From Acholoe squamosa (taxonomy: Eukaryota > Annelida > Polychaeta > Phyllodocida > Polynoidae), in NCBI GenBank assembly GCA_949317995.1, contig OX439041.1, positions 13,299,501-13,363,500 of the forward strand: a stretch of DNA of 64,000 nt, read 5' to 3'. This document shows positions 1 through 11,758 of this stretch, one piece after another. The translations under genes were made by a program, and so were the position numbers. A model generated the notes under the pieces. That model was given only the letters and a program-made list of their open reading frames with translations. It was not told the origin of the DNA and did no database searches. How positions within the stretch are numbered: the first letter of the stretch is position 1; each line of letters begins with the position of its first letter.

Positions 1-1081
1 CTGCAAACCCTGCAGTACCTTTTTGCTCCTCGCGGTGTACTAAGTAAAGGTTGAAATCGATAAAGTCTCCACATTTGCCAAATGCTGGTGAATGCCATAT
101 ATAAGGAGAGCAAAGTGAGCAACCCTGCCACTATATAAATCTCTGTAATAGAACGGTTTGTGGTTATCAATCTGGGACAGACTGTGCTTGTATTTATGCT
201 TACATTCAGCTTTAATTTCCTTTGTACGTCACCATACTGTGTACAGGCTTCAGTCAGAAAATAGACCAGGATGATCATGATGTCAAATATAAACCAAAGA
301 AGAGACCCTTTCAAAATGCCTGCTTTTGCCCTCAGTGTAATCCAAGTTTTTACTGGCTCAGTTTGCAGCAACTGCACAGTGTCCCTGTGATAAAGACGAT
401 CCTCTGGTAGATATCCAAGATGTAAAAAAGGTGAATAATGAAATCTTTTATATTCTCCCTCATAATCAGAGATATCATAGGCTTTGTAGTCGTAGGACTT
501 CCAACTTTCCACCTCATGAAATAGATATCCTCAGTATTGAAAATGGCAGAGGTCATTTTGTGTGTTGCAAGAGAAACACTGAGTTCTAGTGGTCGAAAGC
601 CAGCCTCATTCTCTTGAAACAGGAGAGTTTTCAAATCTCTTGATGGCAATATAGATTTCAACCAATTATAAAAATTAACTATGAGGTCTTCCTTCTCACT
701 TTGCATGAATGCTAAAGTGACAATGGTATGCAGAATATTCATATTTCCATGTTCATTTATCAGAATATCCACTCCATTTTCCATCAACAGAAGTAGTACA
801 GTTCTAGCTTGGAAAGATGCACAGAGACACCAAGGTTTCACTACTTTAAATTTATTACACGTCTTGGGCATGAGATGTTCCAACCTGTTATTTCTGTATA
901 CAAATTCACCATTCAGCAATTTGTGAATATCTTTTCTGTTCCCCTGAATAATTTGTTGTGCTCTCTCTGAGTCATCATTCACAATGCAGTTCCACCATTC
1001 CATATATAAATCATCTTCTGTGTCAAGCAAAAGTTTGTAGGTTCCTTCCATATTTCCACATGATTCAACCACTACATCCAT
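1..1081 (-). CDS. TRP-like ankyrin/ion-channel gene copy A, partial, one frameshift
   Basis: N-terminal two-thirds of a channel homologous to the intact copy at 51676-53463. The ATG is at 1081. The first part reads the same landmarks as the intact copy (MEWWNCIVNDD, LLNGEFVYRN, GFRPLELSVSLATHKM). The frame is lost near 490-505, where this copy has 2 extra (or 1 missing) bases compared with copy B. Downstream the correct frame resumes (DISDYEGEYKRFH, then a first membrane segment around LLWFIFDIMIILVYFLTEA) and stays open to the window edge. It lacks introns over this span. Predicted membrane cation channel; the ligand or stimulus cannot be told. One indel could be a real mutation or an assembly error, so the gene may be nearly functional. 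About 200 bp upstream (1120-1340) is also shared with copy B upstream DNA (5040-5290), showing duplication of the promoter side as well. Confidence 0.75.
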
Positions 1082-3700
1082 TATGATCAGGAGCTAGCGA
1101 GAGAAAGAGAGAAAGTCACAGTCTATTATAGTGGGTGCAAATTAAGAGGTAGGTCTACACTGTTGGCCAAACTATCCATCCTGTTTCATTTTCTAAATTT
1201 GTACCCAACCATGGCTCTTTTCCATCTGCTTTTACTGATAGATACCATACCAGTATAATATTACTGCAGCGATGTTTAATTGGGCAGGTGTTTATTTTTC
1301 AGATGAACCCTGACAGTTATTTGAGACACTAACATTATGTGGAAATCATATTTGAAGAATCTGAACCAACTGCAATATCATTTTTGTAGGAGATGATTTT
1401 GGGAGGTTCATCTTGCTGCCAAGGATAATAACTGTGTCTATACCATTTCCCTTGAATCAAACATTATGCTGCAAGGCTACACTACTTTAATTTCTAGCTT
1501 ATTTTTCTACTATTTAATTTGGCTTTCATGTCGTAATGTATTGCATCTTCTTTGGCTAGTGAGTAGTATGCAACATATTGTGACTGATAGTATTTTGCCC
1601 TTTCAATCTGTAAATTGTAGTGTACAAATATTTGATTTTCTCCAGAGCAGAGCAGAGCAGCATCAGCTCCAATGTATTCACCATTTAGCTGTATATGTAC
1701 AACTTCAATCAATGCAACCATTTTTTATTCTACTTGTTATTATGGACCTTTCATTCACTGGCCATCCCCACCAAAATAGCTGTTTCTCACAACCACCCTT
1801 TCATTTCAAAACTTATCAATAAGAACTTTATATGCATCTTTTCCTACCCGTGACTCTATGTGTTGGGGCTGATATGCATAGCTCATCATATAGAGCTTAT
1901 GTCAAATAATAAATAGATAAATGAATAGATGAATAAAGAACAACCTATTCTTGGAGTGGCCTAATGTACCTCCTTTTTGGACAAATGCCAGAGTGGTTGC
2001 AGGTGCACTGCCACTGGGGGGGATCTGTCAATTGGTATAAATGGTATTAGGAAGTGGTTGGCATGGGGACTAAAAGAGCCACTGATTATGTGGCTTTGTG
2101 GGGCAATTTGATATGATATAACAGATTCTGCCTATCATAGAAATACATTCCCAGGACAAACCCTGCATCATATATCTGTCTATACCTTTAGTGGCGAACT
2201 AAATTCTCACATTGTGTTCCCATATTTTTTTTGAGGATTGAAAATTAATTTTATTGTCCGACACAATTTAACAAAAGTGGATAATGACAATAAAGGTGAT
2301 TCCTCATCCAATTCATGTTACAAATTCACATTATGACATATATGAATGTACATGATGAAATGAGGTCAAACAAGTAGAGAATATATATATTATGTACACA
2401 AAAACAAGACTACCATAGGACTTAATGGCCACACAACAGTGACACAGCGGATAACTGGGTAAAGCGGGCTCAAAACATGCTTCATTACTAATTACATTTA
2501 GTATAGAATACGAGAGTAAGACAATACTAGATTTGAAGTATGTAGTTATATGCACACCATTCAATATGGATTCCTGTCTGGAAATGTTGGAAACAATGAA
2601 ATATGCAGGCCCTAAAACCTAAGAGCTCGGGATCTCATGCCCCTGTGAGATAACCCATTTCCTGGTCTCACTTCCATTAATAGCACCCAAAATCACTTTA
2701 CGGTGGGTCGCTACCATTGAAATTCTCCATTCTCTTGTCACATGTACTTCACATCATCTAGAACACCAATTTGAAAAGAGCCATAGGGGTCCCATGCTAT
2801 TTTTTTATATTGAATTTTCAAAAAACTAAAGTGTTTGATTTTCAACTAAAAATTAGGAAAACAAATGTCTCAAGTTTGAGAACTTTTGCCTGTTATAATC
2901 ATCAAACACTGAGACATGAAACCTCACAGGATGAATGAACTAAAATTTGTATTTACTTAGAATGTTTGTTTTTACCGCTATTACATTGCATTCTGAGTAA
3001 GGTTCTCACATTCCGGTAAGGACTTGGATAATTTCCTATTATTTCACAACAAAATCAGACTTCCTATTTTCAACCAATGGATTTTTCCTAAATTCTTTGA
3101 AAATATTGTTCAGGTTATTTGCCTTTAAATAAAAGTAATTTTTGATATGGGGTTCATTTTGGCGTTTTGGCCATTTGGAATAAAAAATATTGAAAGCACT
3201 GCATGATGGGTAAAATGTACACATCCTTGGCATGGAAAAGCTCCATTATATGCCCTCGGTCACTGTGAACAGCCTACCACTTCTACAGTATTGTCTTGGT
3301 AATGTGAAGGCTATAATCATAAGGTACAAAAGAATGTTAGAGAAGGATGAAAAAATCTAGATGTAAATATGGCAAAATATCAAAATGTCATAAAATGCAG
3401 TTTTAAGCATAATTACCTGAAGTTTCTTTTGAGGATTTAGGACTTATATAGGTATGTGGACACCAAGAATGATCTCATTCTTAACCTATATGTGCAGGGA
3501 CCTGTGCAGTAGCTCAATCTCAATGGTAGTGACCCACCTTAAAAGAGGTTTGAGAATCTCTGTTCAAAATACCAAGAAATAAATGTGTAGGGGCAGTAAT
3601 TCCCCATACCAGTGGCAGACCCCCAGGGGCGGGTCTCCGGGTAATCACTGCCCCCTAGTGTGTATCATACCCATCCAGGTGTGGTTGGAAGGTGAGAACG
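1082..3700. other. intergenic, no supported gene
   Basis: AT-rich DNA. 1120-1340 is the upstream block shared with channel copy B. 1310-1440 also resembles 9065-9230 upstream of copy C but in the opposite orientation relative to the channel gene. A 75-codon minus-strand ORF at 1494-1721 has protein-like composition but no motif I recognise and no convincing splice sites; it could be an upstream exon of copy A. The rest shows nothing. Confidence 0.4.
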
Positions 3701-3709
3701 TCAGGCCAG

Positions 3710-3781
3710 GGGAAGTAGCTCAGAGGTAGAGCAGCCGCTTCGAAGTTGGAGGGCCCCAGGTTCGAGTCCCGGTTTCTCCAG
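3710..3781 (+). repeat. tRNA-like sequence (Ala-type SINE head or tRNA pseudogene)
   Basis: A box TAGCTCAGAGGTAGAGC and B box GGTTCGAGTCC are present. The acceptor arms pair (GGGGAAG with TTTCTCC, G-U pairs allowed). The anticodon stem pairs only in about three of five positions, and the loop would give CGA, which does not suit an alanine-like body. This points to a pol III-derived SINE head or decayed tRNA rather than a working tRNA. Confidence 0.6.
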
Positions 3782-4761
3782 AATGTTTTCACCAACCTCT
3801 ACAAATACAAAGGTACACTCGCATTGGATATGACTGGGGGCTATATATTCATTTGGGCAGAGAGAAACCTGGCATATATTCAGTGAGTTTGCGTTCTGAG
3901 TTTGAAAGTTTTATTGGCCATAACATTATTACACTGATATAGTTATGATAATAGCTATTGGACATTGGAGTTGGGTTCAAGATAGACCATGTCAGTACAG
4001 ATGGTTTCACAAGTGCTTATTGTGTATATTAAATAATCTTAGTGAAACATCATAGCATTCGTAGAATCGCATAATACATAGATTCATGAACCTTTAGAGA
4101 TTTAGGGTAAATTCAGTGTCATTTGTACAAATTGAATTGACAGATCTCTTACTGTGCATTTGTCATTTGTCTCTTTACCTTTAATCAATGGACACCTGAG
4201 GTTACCTGCTCGGTAAAAAAAAACAAACGTGTTTTTAAGCTTTTGCAATAGGTTTGGGTGAGGGAATTCATAAGGACGTTAATCTTATATTGAAAAAACT
4301 TTGTTCAATGTATTTGAATGTAATTAAGATCTTTTTCTTCTCTTTTTTATGCAATAAAACTATTGTCAGTTATGTTTTTTGACCTAGAAAAGGACATATT
4401 TATAGAACATTAAAAACACATTTTTGAGTACACCTTTTGACTTTTTCCACGTTCAATAAAAACATATAATTTGCAGGACTACATCTTTGAATTCATCATG
4501 GCAGTATTTGTGACTGCTGTAGACCGTGAATATACATTGGAACTGATCCCGCTTGGGTCTAGTCTGCATATTTACCACCCAGTGGCCAAAATGATGAAAT
4601 GCAATTTTGCTTTACAGTAAAAAGAAAAGTGTGTAGCCTAGCAGCACTATATTCTATTCAATGAAGACTGAAATAGACAATTTGAGAGTAAATGGCACAA
4701 GAATCTCTACGTTTGACAGAAAGATGGTCTTCTTAAAATTATATTCTAAATTAATCAAAGA
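3782..4761. other. intergenic, nothing recognised
   Basis: AT-rich, no long ORF, no clear repeat structure; may hold the body of the SINE headed by the tRNA-like sequence. Confidence 0.4.
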
Positions 4762-4765
4762 TTAA

Positions 4766-4980
4766 CCCTTTAAGGACAGAGCAAAAATTGTTGCCCTGGC
4801 CATGGGGACGGCCTCTGAAAAAAGTATAGTTCCTAGAAAACGAGCCTATTTTCAATTCCTATACTAATCCTATATAATGGGCGTCGACTATAGTCGACGC
4901 TAGGCCTGCCATGGTGTCGACTATAGTCGACGCTAGGCCTGCCATGGTGTCGACTATAGTCAATGCTGGCCCTCAATGGG
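4766..4980. mobile_element. piggyBac-type MITE with TTAA target duplication
   Basis: A 215-bp element flanked by TTAA at 4762-4765 and 4981-4984. Its ends are imperfect inverted repeats (CCCTTTAAGGAC on the left; the right end read in reverse is CCCATTGAGGGCC). TTAA duplication with CCC-starting termini is typical of piggyBac elements. It carries a three-unit 33-bp internal repeat listed separately. No coding capacity. Confidence 0.7.
4878..4972. repeat. 33-bp tandem repeat, three units, each with a self-complementary core
   Basis: The unit runs from the core GTCGACTATAGTCGAC through CTAGGCCTGCCATGG. Two units hold the perfect 20-bp palindrome GCGTCGACTATAGTCGACGC; the third is degenerate. 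It lies inside the TTAA-flanked MITE. Confidence 0.85.
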
Positions 4981-5222
4981 TTAAATATTGACATTGGTTT
5001 ATATTTTTCAAAATACGATTACCACATGAGCAGTGATTAGTTCTAGGGTCTCAAATAACTTCCAAGGTTAACACAAAATCTGAACAAAAAAACACTTGGG
5101 CAATTACTATGTGGCAAATTTTATATGGGTCTGGTATCTATGCATAAAAGCATTTTGGAAAGAGCCATGGTTTGGCGAAAATGAAACAGGGTGAATAGTT
5201 TGGCCAACAGTGTAGAACTAGA

Positions 5223-5261
5223 TGTGGATCAACAAGGTATAACATACCTTGTTGATCCACA
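5223..5261. repeat. perfect 18-bp hairpin with 3-nt loop
   Basis: TGTGGATCAACAAGGTAT is followed by AAC and then its exact reverse complement. AGATGT occurs at 5220-5225 and 5261-5266, overlapping the stem ends as if the hairpin had been inserted with a short target duplication. The upstream block of copy A lacks it. Confidence 0.8.
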
Positions 5262-5309
5262 GATGTAGATTTGCATTCACTAGGATGATGTGACATTGCT
5301 CTCTAGACA

Positions 5310-7329
5310 GTGCTCAGAATCGATATGGTGGTTGAATCATGTGGAAACATGGAAGGAACTTCTGACCTTTTGCTGTACACAGAAAACGATTTATATGCGG
5401 ACTGGTGGAGTTGTATTGTGAATGGCCATTCCCAGAGAGCACAACGAATTATTCAGGGGAATAGAAAAGATATTCACAAATTGCTAAATGGTGAATTTGT
5501 ATACAGAAAGAACAGGTTGGAACATTTCATGCCCAAGACATGTGATAAATTCAAAGTGGTAACACTGTTGTGTCTCTGTGCAGCTTTCCAAGCTACACTG
5601 TAATGAGTTGGGGTTATATAACAGGATTGTTCTATGTAAATCAACAGTGGAAAGAGCAGTATACACTGAGTGTCACTGTTTAGTGACACGGTTCTATTGC
5701 TGTTAATTTACAATATATTTTTCTGTAGATCTGAAAGATCTTGCTGTTACAGTGGATGTTACTGTATGATTACTGTGGATTGTGTTGTAAAAAAAGCAAC
5801 TCACCTCCTGTAGATTTACAGCAAAATGTATTGGAACCAAAGTTGCCAAGTGTTTTTGCTGTAAAATAACCCTGGCTACTACTAACAGTGTAGAACTGTA
5901 CTACTACTGGATGTTCTGAGAAATGAACAGAGAAATATGAATATTCTACATACAGTTGTAATTTTAGCCTTCATGCAAAATGAGGGAGAATACCTCTTAG
6001 TTGACTTTTATAATTGGCTGAAACATGCATTGCCATCAAGAGATTTAAAATCACTCCTGTTCCAAGAGAATGAGGTTGGGATCTGACCACTTGAACTTAG
6101 TGTTTCTCTTGCAACACATAAAATGACCTCTGCCATTTTCAATACTGAGAATATCTATTTCATAAGATGGAAGGTTGGAATCTGTGAGTACAAAGCCTAT
6201 GACATCTCTGATTATGAGCGAAAATATAAAAGATTTCATTATTCACCATTTTTACATCTTGGATATTTACCCAAACATCATGGTCCCTTTATCATAGGGA
6301 CACTGTGCAGCTACTGCACTTGGATTGCACTAATGGCAAAGCAGACATAATGAAAAGTTCAGTTCCTTGGTTTATATTTGACATTATGATCATCCTGGTC
6401 TATTTTCTGACAGAAGCATGTACACACTATGGCAATGTACAGAGGAAGTTAATGCTGAATGTAACAGACAATAATCATACAGTCTGTTCCAGATTGATAA
6501 CCACGAACCACTCCATTACAGAGATTTATATATTTGCAGGATTGCTCACGTCATATGACATTCTCCAGCATATGGCAAATGTGGAGACTTTATTGATTTC
6601 GACCTTTACTTGATACACCAAGACGAGCAAAGAGTACTGCAGGATATGCAGTCACCATGATGACATGCAAATTACTGTTTATGATATTCAGTTTGTTCTA
6701 TGGAATTGATATACTTACTGGAAACTGGGAGGCAGAACCTTTATTTATGAGTATCTTAACGCTTCTATTACACACCACTGTATTCTCCCAGCTTCTTGCC
6801 ATACTTCATAATTTACCAGGTCTGGGTCCATGTATTTTCACCCTGGTGCAAATGTTTGGGGGTCTTTTGACTGTTTCATTTGTTTTTATAGTTTTTCTGT
6901 TCCACCAGGCATTTTTCATTTGAACATTTGTAATCTCATGTCCTGTGATACTGGGCAACTATATTGCCTCTGTCACAAACTTCTTCTCACTTCTGCTATC
7001 AAAATCTGACATAAAATACACCACTAGTCCTGACTATCTCTTCTGGATTTGGTACATTTTTCTCTGTTATTTCTGGGATTCTTCTACTAATGAATTTCTT
7101 TGTTGGAGTATTTGCAAACTCTGTGACTCAAATATCAGAAATAAAGGATGTTCTCCTCATGACACACTATATTGCCAATGCAAGACAACTAGAAGAATTA
7201 TATATTCCCTTCTTTCAACCTTTACAGAAGTGGTTGCACAACAGGGTGTTTAGTGTACAAGACGGAAAAGTCTATATTCCATATGAATACTTCTTAGATG
7301 TAAACCAAGAAAAGGATAGGGTAGAGTGA
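5310..7329 (+). pseudogene. TRP-like channel copy B, pseudogene
   Basis: Full-length relative of the intact channel copy at 51676-53463, decayed. The start region reads DWWSCIVNGHSQRAQRI and LLNGEFVYRKNRLEH. The coding sequence is interrupted at 5596-5890 by a TA-flanked MITE, then resumes with GAACTGTACT as in copy A. An in-frame TGA stands near 6084 where copy A has an arginine codon (CGA) before PLELSVSLATHKM. More frame changes follow near 6290, 6610, 6920 and 7080. Recognisable pieces include the S1 region (WFIFDIMIILVYFLTEA), S4-S5 (TVFSQLLAILHNLPGLG) and the last membrane segment (NFFVGVFANSVTQIS). The C-terminal reading frame runs into the inverted repeat of another transposon at 7319, which provides its stop. 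Confidence 0.88.
5596..5890. mobile_element. TA-flanked MITE (Tc1/mariner-like) inside channel copy B
   Basis: A 295-bp non-coding insert. Copy A preserves the empty site: the same exon reads ...ccaagcTAgaactg... with a single TA, while copy B has TA at 5594-5595 and at 5891-5892 around the insert. The ends begin CACTGT in inverted orientation. A stretch near ctgtagatttacagcaaaa resembles sequence at about 33370-33570, a possible relative. Confidence 0.8.
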
Positions 7330-8368
7330 ACTTGAGTCGTCCAGGTACCTTGAGTCGGCCATTTTGCTTGGTTTTGGGCACAAAATGAAGGTGTTAATCA
7401 ATATATTAGTATATTCTAAGCTATTTGCACTGGTGCTATATAGGATGATATGCTATAAGCTATCTTAGCATTTGTTTGGAATATAAGTCTAGCACCTTCC
7501 AGGAGCTCTGGATGACACTAGAGTTTGTAAATTATTATTGAAGTCAGATATAGGTTCATGATGATTTTCCAGCAACAAAATGATAGATTAGTGATAATGT
7601 GATATTGACCAAGTAACAGAGTTAAACCTAAATAAAATTGGAAAAAGCATTACATTCATACTCTGTCAAACATCATTTAACTTGAAATTATTCCTTTTAT
7701 AGTATTCAGTACAAAAGTCAACAATCTGCTGTGTAGAAGTTGACTCATGGTATGATAAGACTGACCCAAGGTGTCATTGAGCAATACATGTACCTTGAGT
7801 CAGCCACTATACATGTACCTTGAGTCGGCCACTATTGCTTTTTGGTCCAAAACGAACTTAGTAGTGACCATTTCATTGGGTTCTAAGCTATTTACACTGA
7901 TAGAATATGTTGAGACAGCTGATAAATGGGGACAAGTTTGCTATAATTTATGTTTACCCAAGAAACAGTGATAATCAGCATTGTAATTAGTAAAATCATT
8001 ACAGAAACACTCTGACCAAGATCACTCAGCCGGGAATAAACATTTTCCCTGTATTCCTTCATGAGTACACTCTTTACTATGAATTAGTTGAGTCATTTTA
8101 TGATGTGGCTGACTCAAGGTACCGCAGTGGCCGACTCATGGTACTGATGAAAGAAAATTCACATCTGTTAAATAATGGGTGCTAAAAGAGCTCCATGACT
8201 GTGGGTATGAAAGTTGTAACATCGCTGGATGGAAAGAGTAAGACATCTTGGTAATATTTATATCCATTTTTAGATGACCCCTGCAAGTTTTCCCAATAGT
8301 ACAAGGATCCTAGAATAACTAGTAGGTTGTAAAGAGGCCTAGGTGGACGACTCATGGTCACTTTACCC
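7319..8368. mobile_element. 1.05-kb TIR element with repeated subterminal motif
   Basis: The left end GGGTAGAGTGAACTTGAGTC and the right end, read in reverse as GGGTAAAGTGACCATGAGTC, are inverted repeats (roughly 25 of 28 matches over a longer span, both continuing GTCCA). TA occurs at 7317-7318 and 8369-8370. The motif TACCTTGAGTCGGCCA or its reverse recurs near 7347, 7790, 7820 and 8110-8140, a subterminal repeat pattern typical of transposase binding sites. No coding capacity seen. It sits exactly at the end of channel copy B. Confidence 0.75.
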
Positions 8369-10079
8369 TAATAGCATTGACAACTGAATATTTCCAACTC
8401 ATGGGCTGCCCATTGGTCAATGTGACATGGATGCAGGCCTGGGATGAAACCCATCTTGTATATCCTCTGTTGAATGATATCTATTCATATAGTACCTTTT
8501 GTTCCAGAGGTCTATTTGTGCCAATTTTTTACACCAATCAATGAGTACTTGCAAATAAAGATAATTTTGAAAGTCAGATAGTGAGACTTTCTAATTTGTT
8601 AGGAGGAAAGTGCCTTTTTATCTAAAGTAAGCAGCAACAGCTTACTTGTGAAAATATCATGTAATCAAATAGCTAGGATCCATGCACTTTGATTAGAGTT
8701 TTCTAGAAAAAAAATCATATGTAACGGCTACAAATGTGGGCCCAAAAACTAACTATTGAGATGACCACTCAGCTGATTGGGTAACATCAACATCTTTGAC
8801 AAATGATTTCTTAACCAAACCTTTTTAAAATGTTTCCAAAATTAATTCAATGTTACCATACACCTTTTACCAAGTGTGATACAATAAGATCTACATGGTC
8901 GGCAAAAAGTGCCTTTACCAAAATATATTCTGTATTAAGGTGTGGCAAGTATATAAGTGCCTTCCTGCACCTTATAGAACCCCTGGTGCACCCTGTAGGT
9001 CTAGGTAACAATATGAATATTGACCTACATCTATATATAGCTGGCAAGGTGCCTTTTGTATTCAGATGACATGTTACCCCTGTCAATTATTTGAGACACT
9101 AGCACTCACATGGTAATTACATTGTGAAGAATATGAATAAATTGCAATAATATGATTTTTAAAAATTAATCTTGCTGTCTAGGATAAAGATTCAGACAGA
9201 TTTCCTTAACATTTCCCATTGATTATGCAGACTAGAGGTGAATGCATACATTGGTAGTACCCTGTCAACAAACCTCGTTATCAGAAAGTGGTTGCCATGG
9301 AGAGTAAAATGGCTTCACCAAATAGTGATCCAGCTGTGTCTGACAATAATCTATATGTGAAGTTACTGTATTAATGTAGTAATAGCAGTTGTTTAGAAAA
9401 CCATTTTAACCCAGCACATGAGCACCTTTTAAATGTGTTATTTCAATGTACACAGAAAACCTGCAACCCATTTGAAACTTGACAATGCAGAGAAGTTTAG
9501 GGTGGGCAGTGCCCCAAGACAACCGTAACCCATATTACTGACAAGCAGAGTAGTCATGCTGGTTAAACAAAGTCATATTATTGACAATTTATATAACCAC
9601 ATGAGGCCATAGATTTTGGTATTCCCTACTAGCACCAATTATCCCATTGACATCTTGCTTACATAAATCTGATGAGTTTTCATGTAAGGATGGCGTAGAT
9701 TGCACAGGTCGAGCCAGCTGGGTTGTCAATCTGAGGAACTAAAGTCATTTATCTTAATGAGTTTCAACCCTTCCCAAGTATTTAGTATAAGGAACATTTT
9801 AGGGTTGGGTGGCCTAGAATAACAACTGGGACTTTACAGTGCCACCTGTTCAACGGCTAACAAATGTTCTGCTAAATAATTCATACCATCTCTGTGTGTA
9901 AATGTTAACACAGGTGAATCCTTCACCATAGAGGTAGGAACTGCACCTGATAAGTCTGGCATGTTTGTCATTGATATTAGAAATCTGTGAATCGTCAGAC
10001 AGGTGCATCACAATTAATCCAACACCATGCAGATAGATACCACACCTTAGGTAAAGATTGAAAACATTGCCCTTGATGT
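8369..10079. other. intergenic; upstream DNA of channel copy C
   Basis: No supported gene. 9065-9230 resembles 1310-1440. 9410-9660 resembles 31435-31720 (shared blocks around acacagaaaacctgc and gtagtcatgctggtta), so a duplicated segment upstream of channel genes also lies near 31.4 kb. A 172-codon minus-strand ORF at 9850-10368 is mostly the shadow of copy C. Confidence 0.5.
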
Positions 10080-11630
10080 TATAAAGCCAATACATCTTGA
10101 CTGGTGGAATTGCATTAAAAAATGATGATTCTGTGACTGCTGGAGATATCCTATCTGTAAATAAGGAGCACAGGGCATTGCTGTTGAATGGTAAATATGA
10201 ACCGAATCTAGCAACGCTGCAGCATCTTATGGTATCTAGTAAAAGGGAGGAGTTTGATGTGAGAACACTGTGGTGTTTCACTGCAACCTTTAAATCAAAA
10301 CGGATTGCAAAATTCTTCATTGATAATGGAATCAATATTCTTACACAAGAAAGTGGGAAACTAAACATTCTATATGTTCTTGTGAGACTGGCCTCATTGC
10401 AGAAAGATCAGTTGGAACGGTTTTGTGAATTCTATGAATTCTTGAAAAGGGTACTATCAATGACTGATTTAAAAGCACTCTTCTATCAGTAAAATTGTGT
10501 TGGCTTTAGACCACTTGAACTAAGTGTTTATTTCTCAACACACAAACTGACCTCTGCCTTTTTCAATACTGAGGGTATATATGTAGTGGTGTGGAGAAGT
10601 GGTATTTATGAAGGGACACCTGCAGGTGCTCGGGTATTTTATTCTCCTCTTATACATTTGGCAACTACTTGTCAAGCTAGACTTCATGACAAGGATTCAA
10701 GAGAAATGTTTGAAAGTGAGCCATTAAAGTCTAGGATTTCTTGTAAGAAGAAGGCAGGCTTGCCTTTATTTCTGACATCATTTATCTTTAGGGCATGCCT
10801 AATGTTTCTAGTATATAGCACAGTAGAATCAGGAACCGAGTTCTTTTCATTGATGGATAGCAAAGTTCAAAACAAGACAAGCTCTGATGAAGACAGGTGT
10901 CACCGCTGATTAATATAAACTTGTCCCTTGCATATATTTTTTGTCTTGCTACATTACTTACATTGCAATCTTTGGTTTCCCTCATTTTCACAATGCATCA
11001 AGTTTGGAGAATGAAAAAGGTTTGGACAATATTTAACTATGCGAAGGTTGGGTATCAAACTAATCACTATTCATATGTTTTCTGGTATTGTGACCTAATA
11101 TTTGACATAGTTTGTGTTATGTATGGAATGACAATCTTTATTACAAAAAGGCAGGAGGGTATAGATACTGACATTGTATTTGTGATGGGTTTTATTCTAT
11201 CCTAGGTTCTACTATCCCAGCAACTTCACTTGGTCCAGTTAATCCCAATGCTTTGACCAATCATTTTCACCCTAATGCAGATGATCAGTGACCTTATTAA
11301 GACCTCCATGGTGATACTAGTTTTCCTCATTCACCACACCTTTGTTGTCAGAAATCTTACAACATCCTGTCCCTCTGAAATTGCTGATTACCCACAATTC
11401 CTGCTGGATACTACATTGGCTTTAATCTCAGGTTTCAATGCAGACTTAAAAAATGAACTGCATTATCTCTTTGAAATCTGGTACATCTTTACAATTATTG
11501 TGGGCAGTCTTCTGCTCATGAATTTCATCATTGGTGTTTTTGCAAACATTGTTTCAGAAATTACAGCCAAGAGGGAAATCATTCTTAAAAGCCAAACAAC
11601 TATACAAGTACCAAACACAGGATTCCATAA
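10080..11630 (+). pseudogene. TRP-like channel copy C, pseudogene
   Basis: Homologous along its length to the intact copy: it opens WWNCIKNDDS-like, then LLNGKYEPN, LTLWCF-type and GFRPLELSVYFSTHKLTSA. A TAA stop near 10490 replaces a codon that is glutamate in the intact copy (QEN context). The frame changes near 10900, and a TAG stands near 11203 after FVMGFILS. The final membrane region is clear (YIFTIIVGSLLLMNFIIGVF). Similarity ends near 11630, just before the left inverted repeat of the P-element-like transposon, which appears to have removed or displaced the C-terminus. The true N-terminal start is not clear. Confidence 0.88.
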
Positions 11631-11758
11631 GACCAAGAAGAGTACAGTACCTATAGGAGGTCGCGGCCGTGGCGGGAGCTATGCAGCGTCTGTGACACCA
11701 CTGCAACAGCGCCACCTAGCAGTAACTAGGTGCACTGCCCCAGTCAACAACCAGCAAG

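Noticed and set aside
1494..1721. 75-codon minus ORF as an upstream exon of channel copy A
   Set aside because: Protein-like composition, but no homologous stretch in the other copies and no firm splice sites.
3710..3781. Functional tRNA gene
   Set aside because: A and B boxes are good but the anticodon stem does not pair well and the anticodon does not suit the body.
9850..10368. 172-codon minus-strand ORF as a gene
   Set aside because: Mostly antisense to channel pseudogene C and without motif or splice support.
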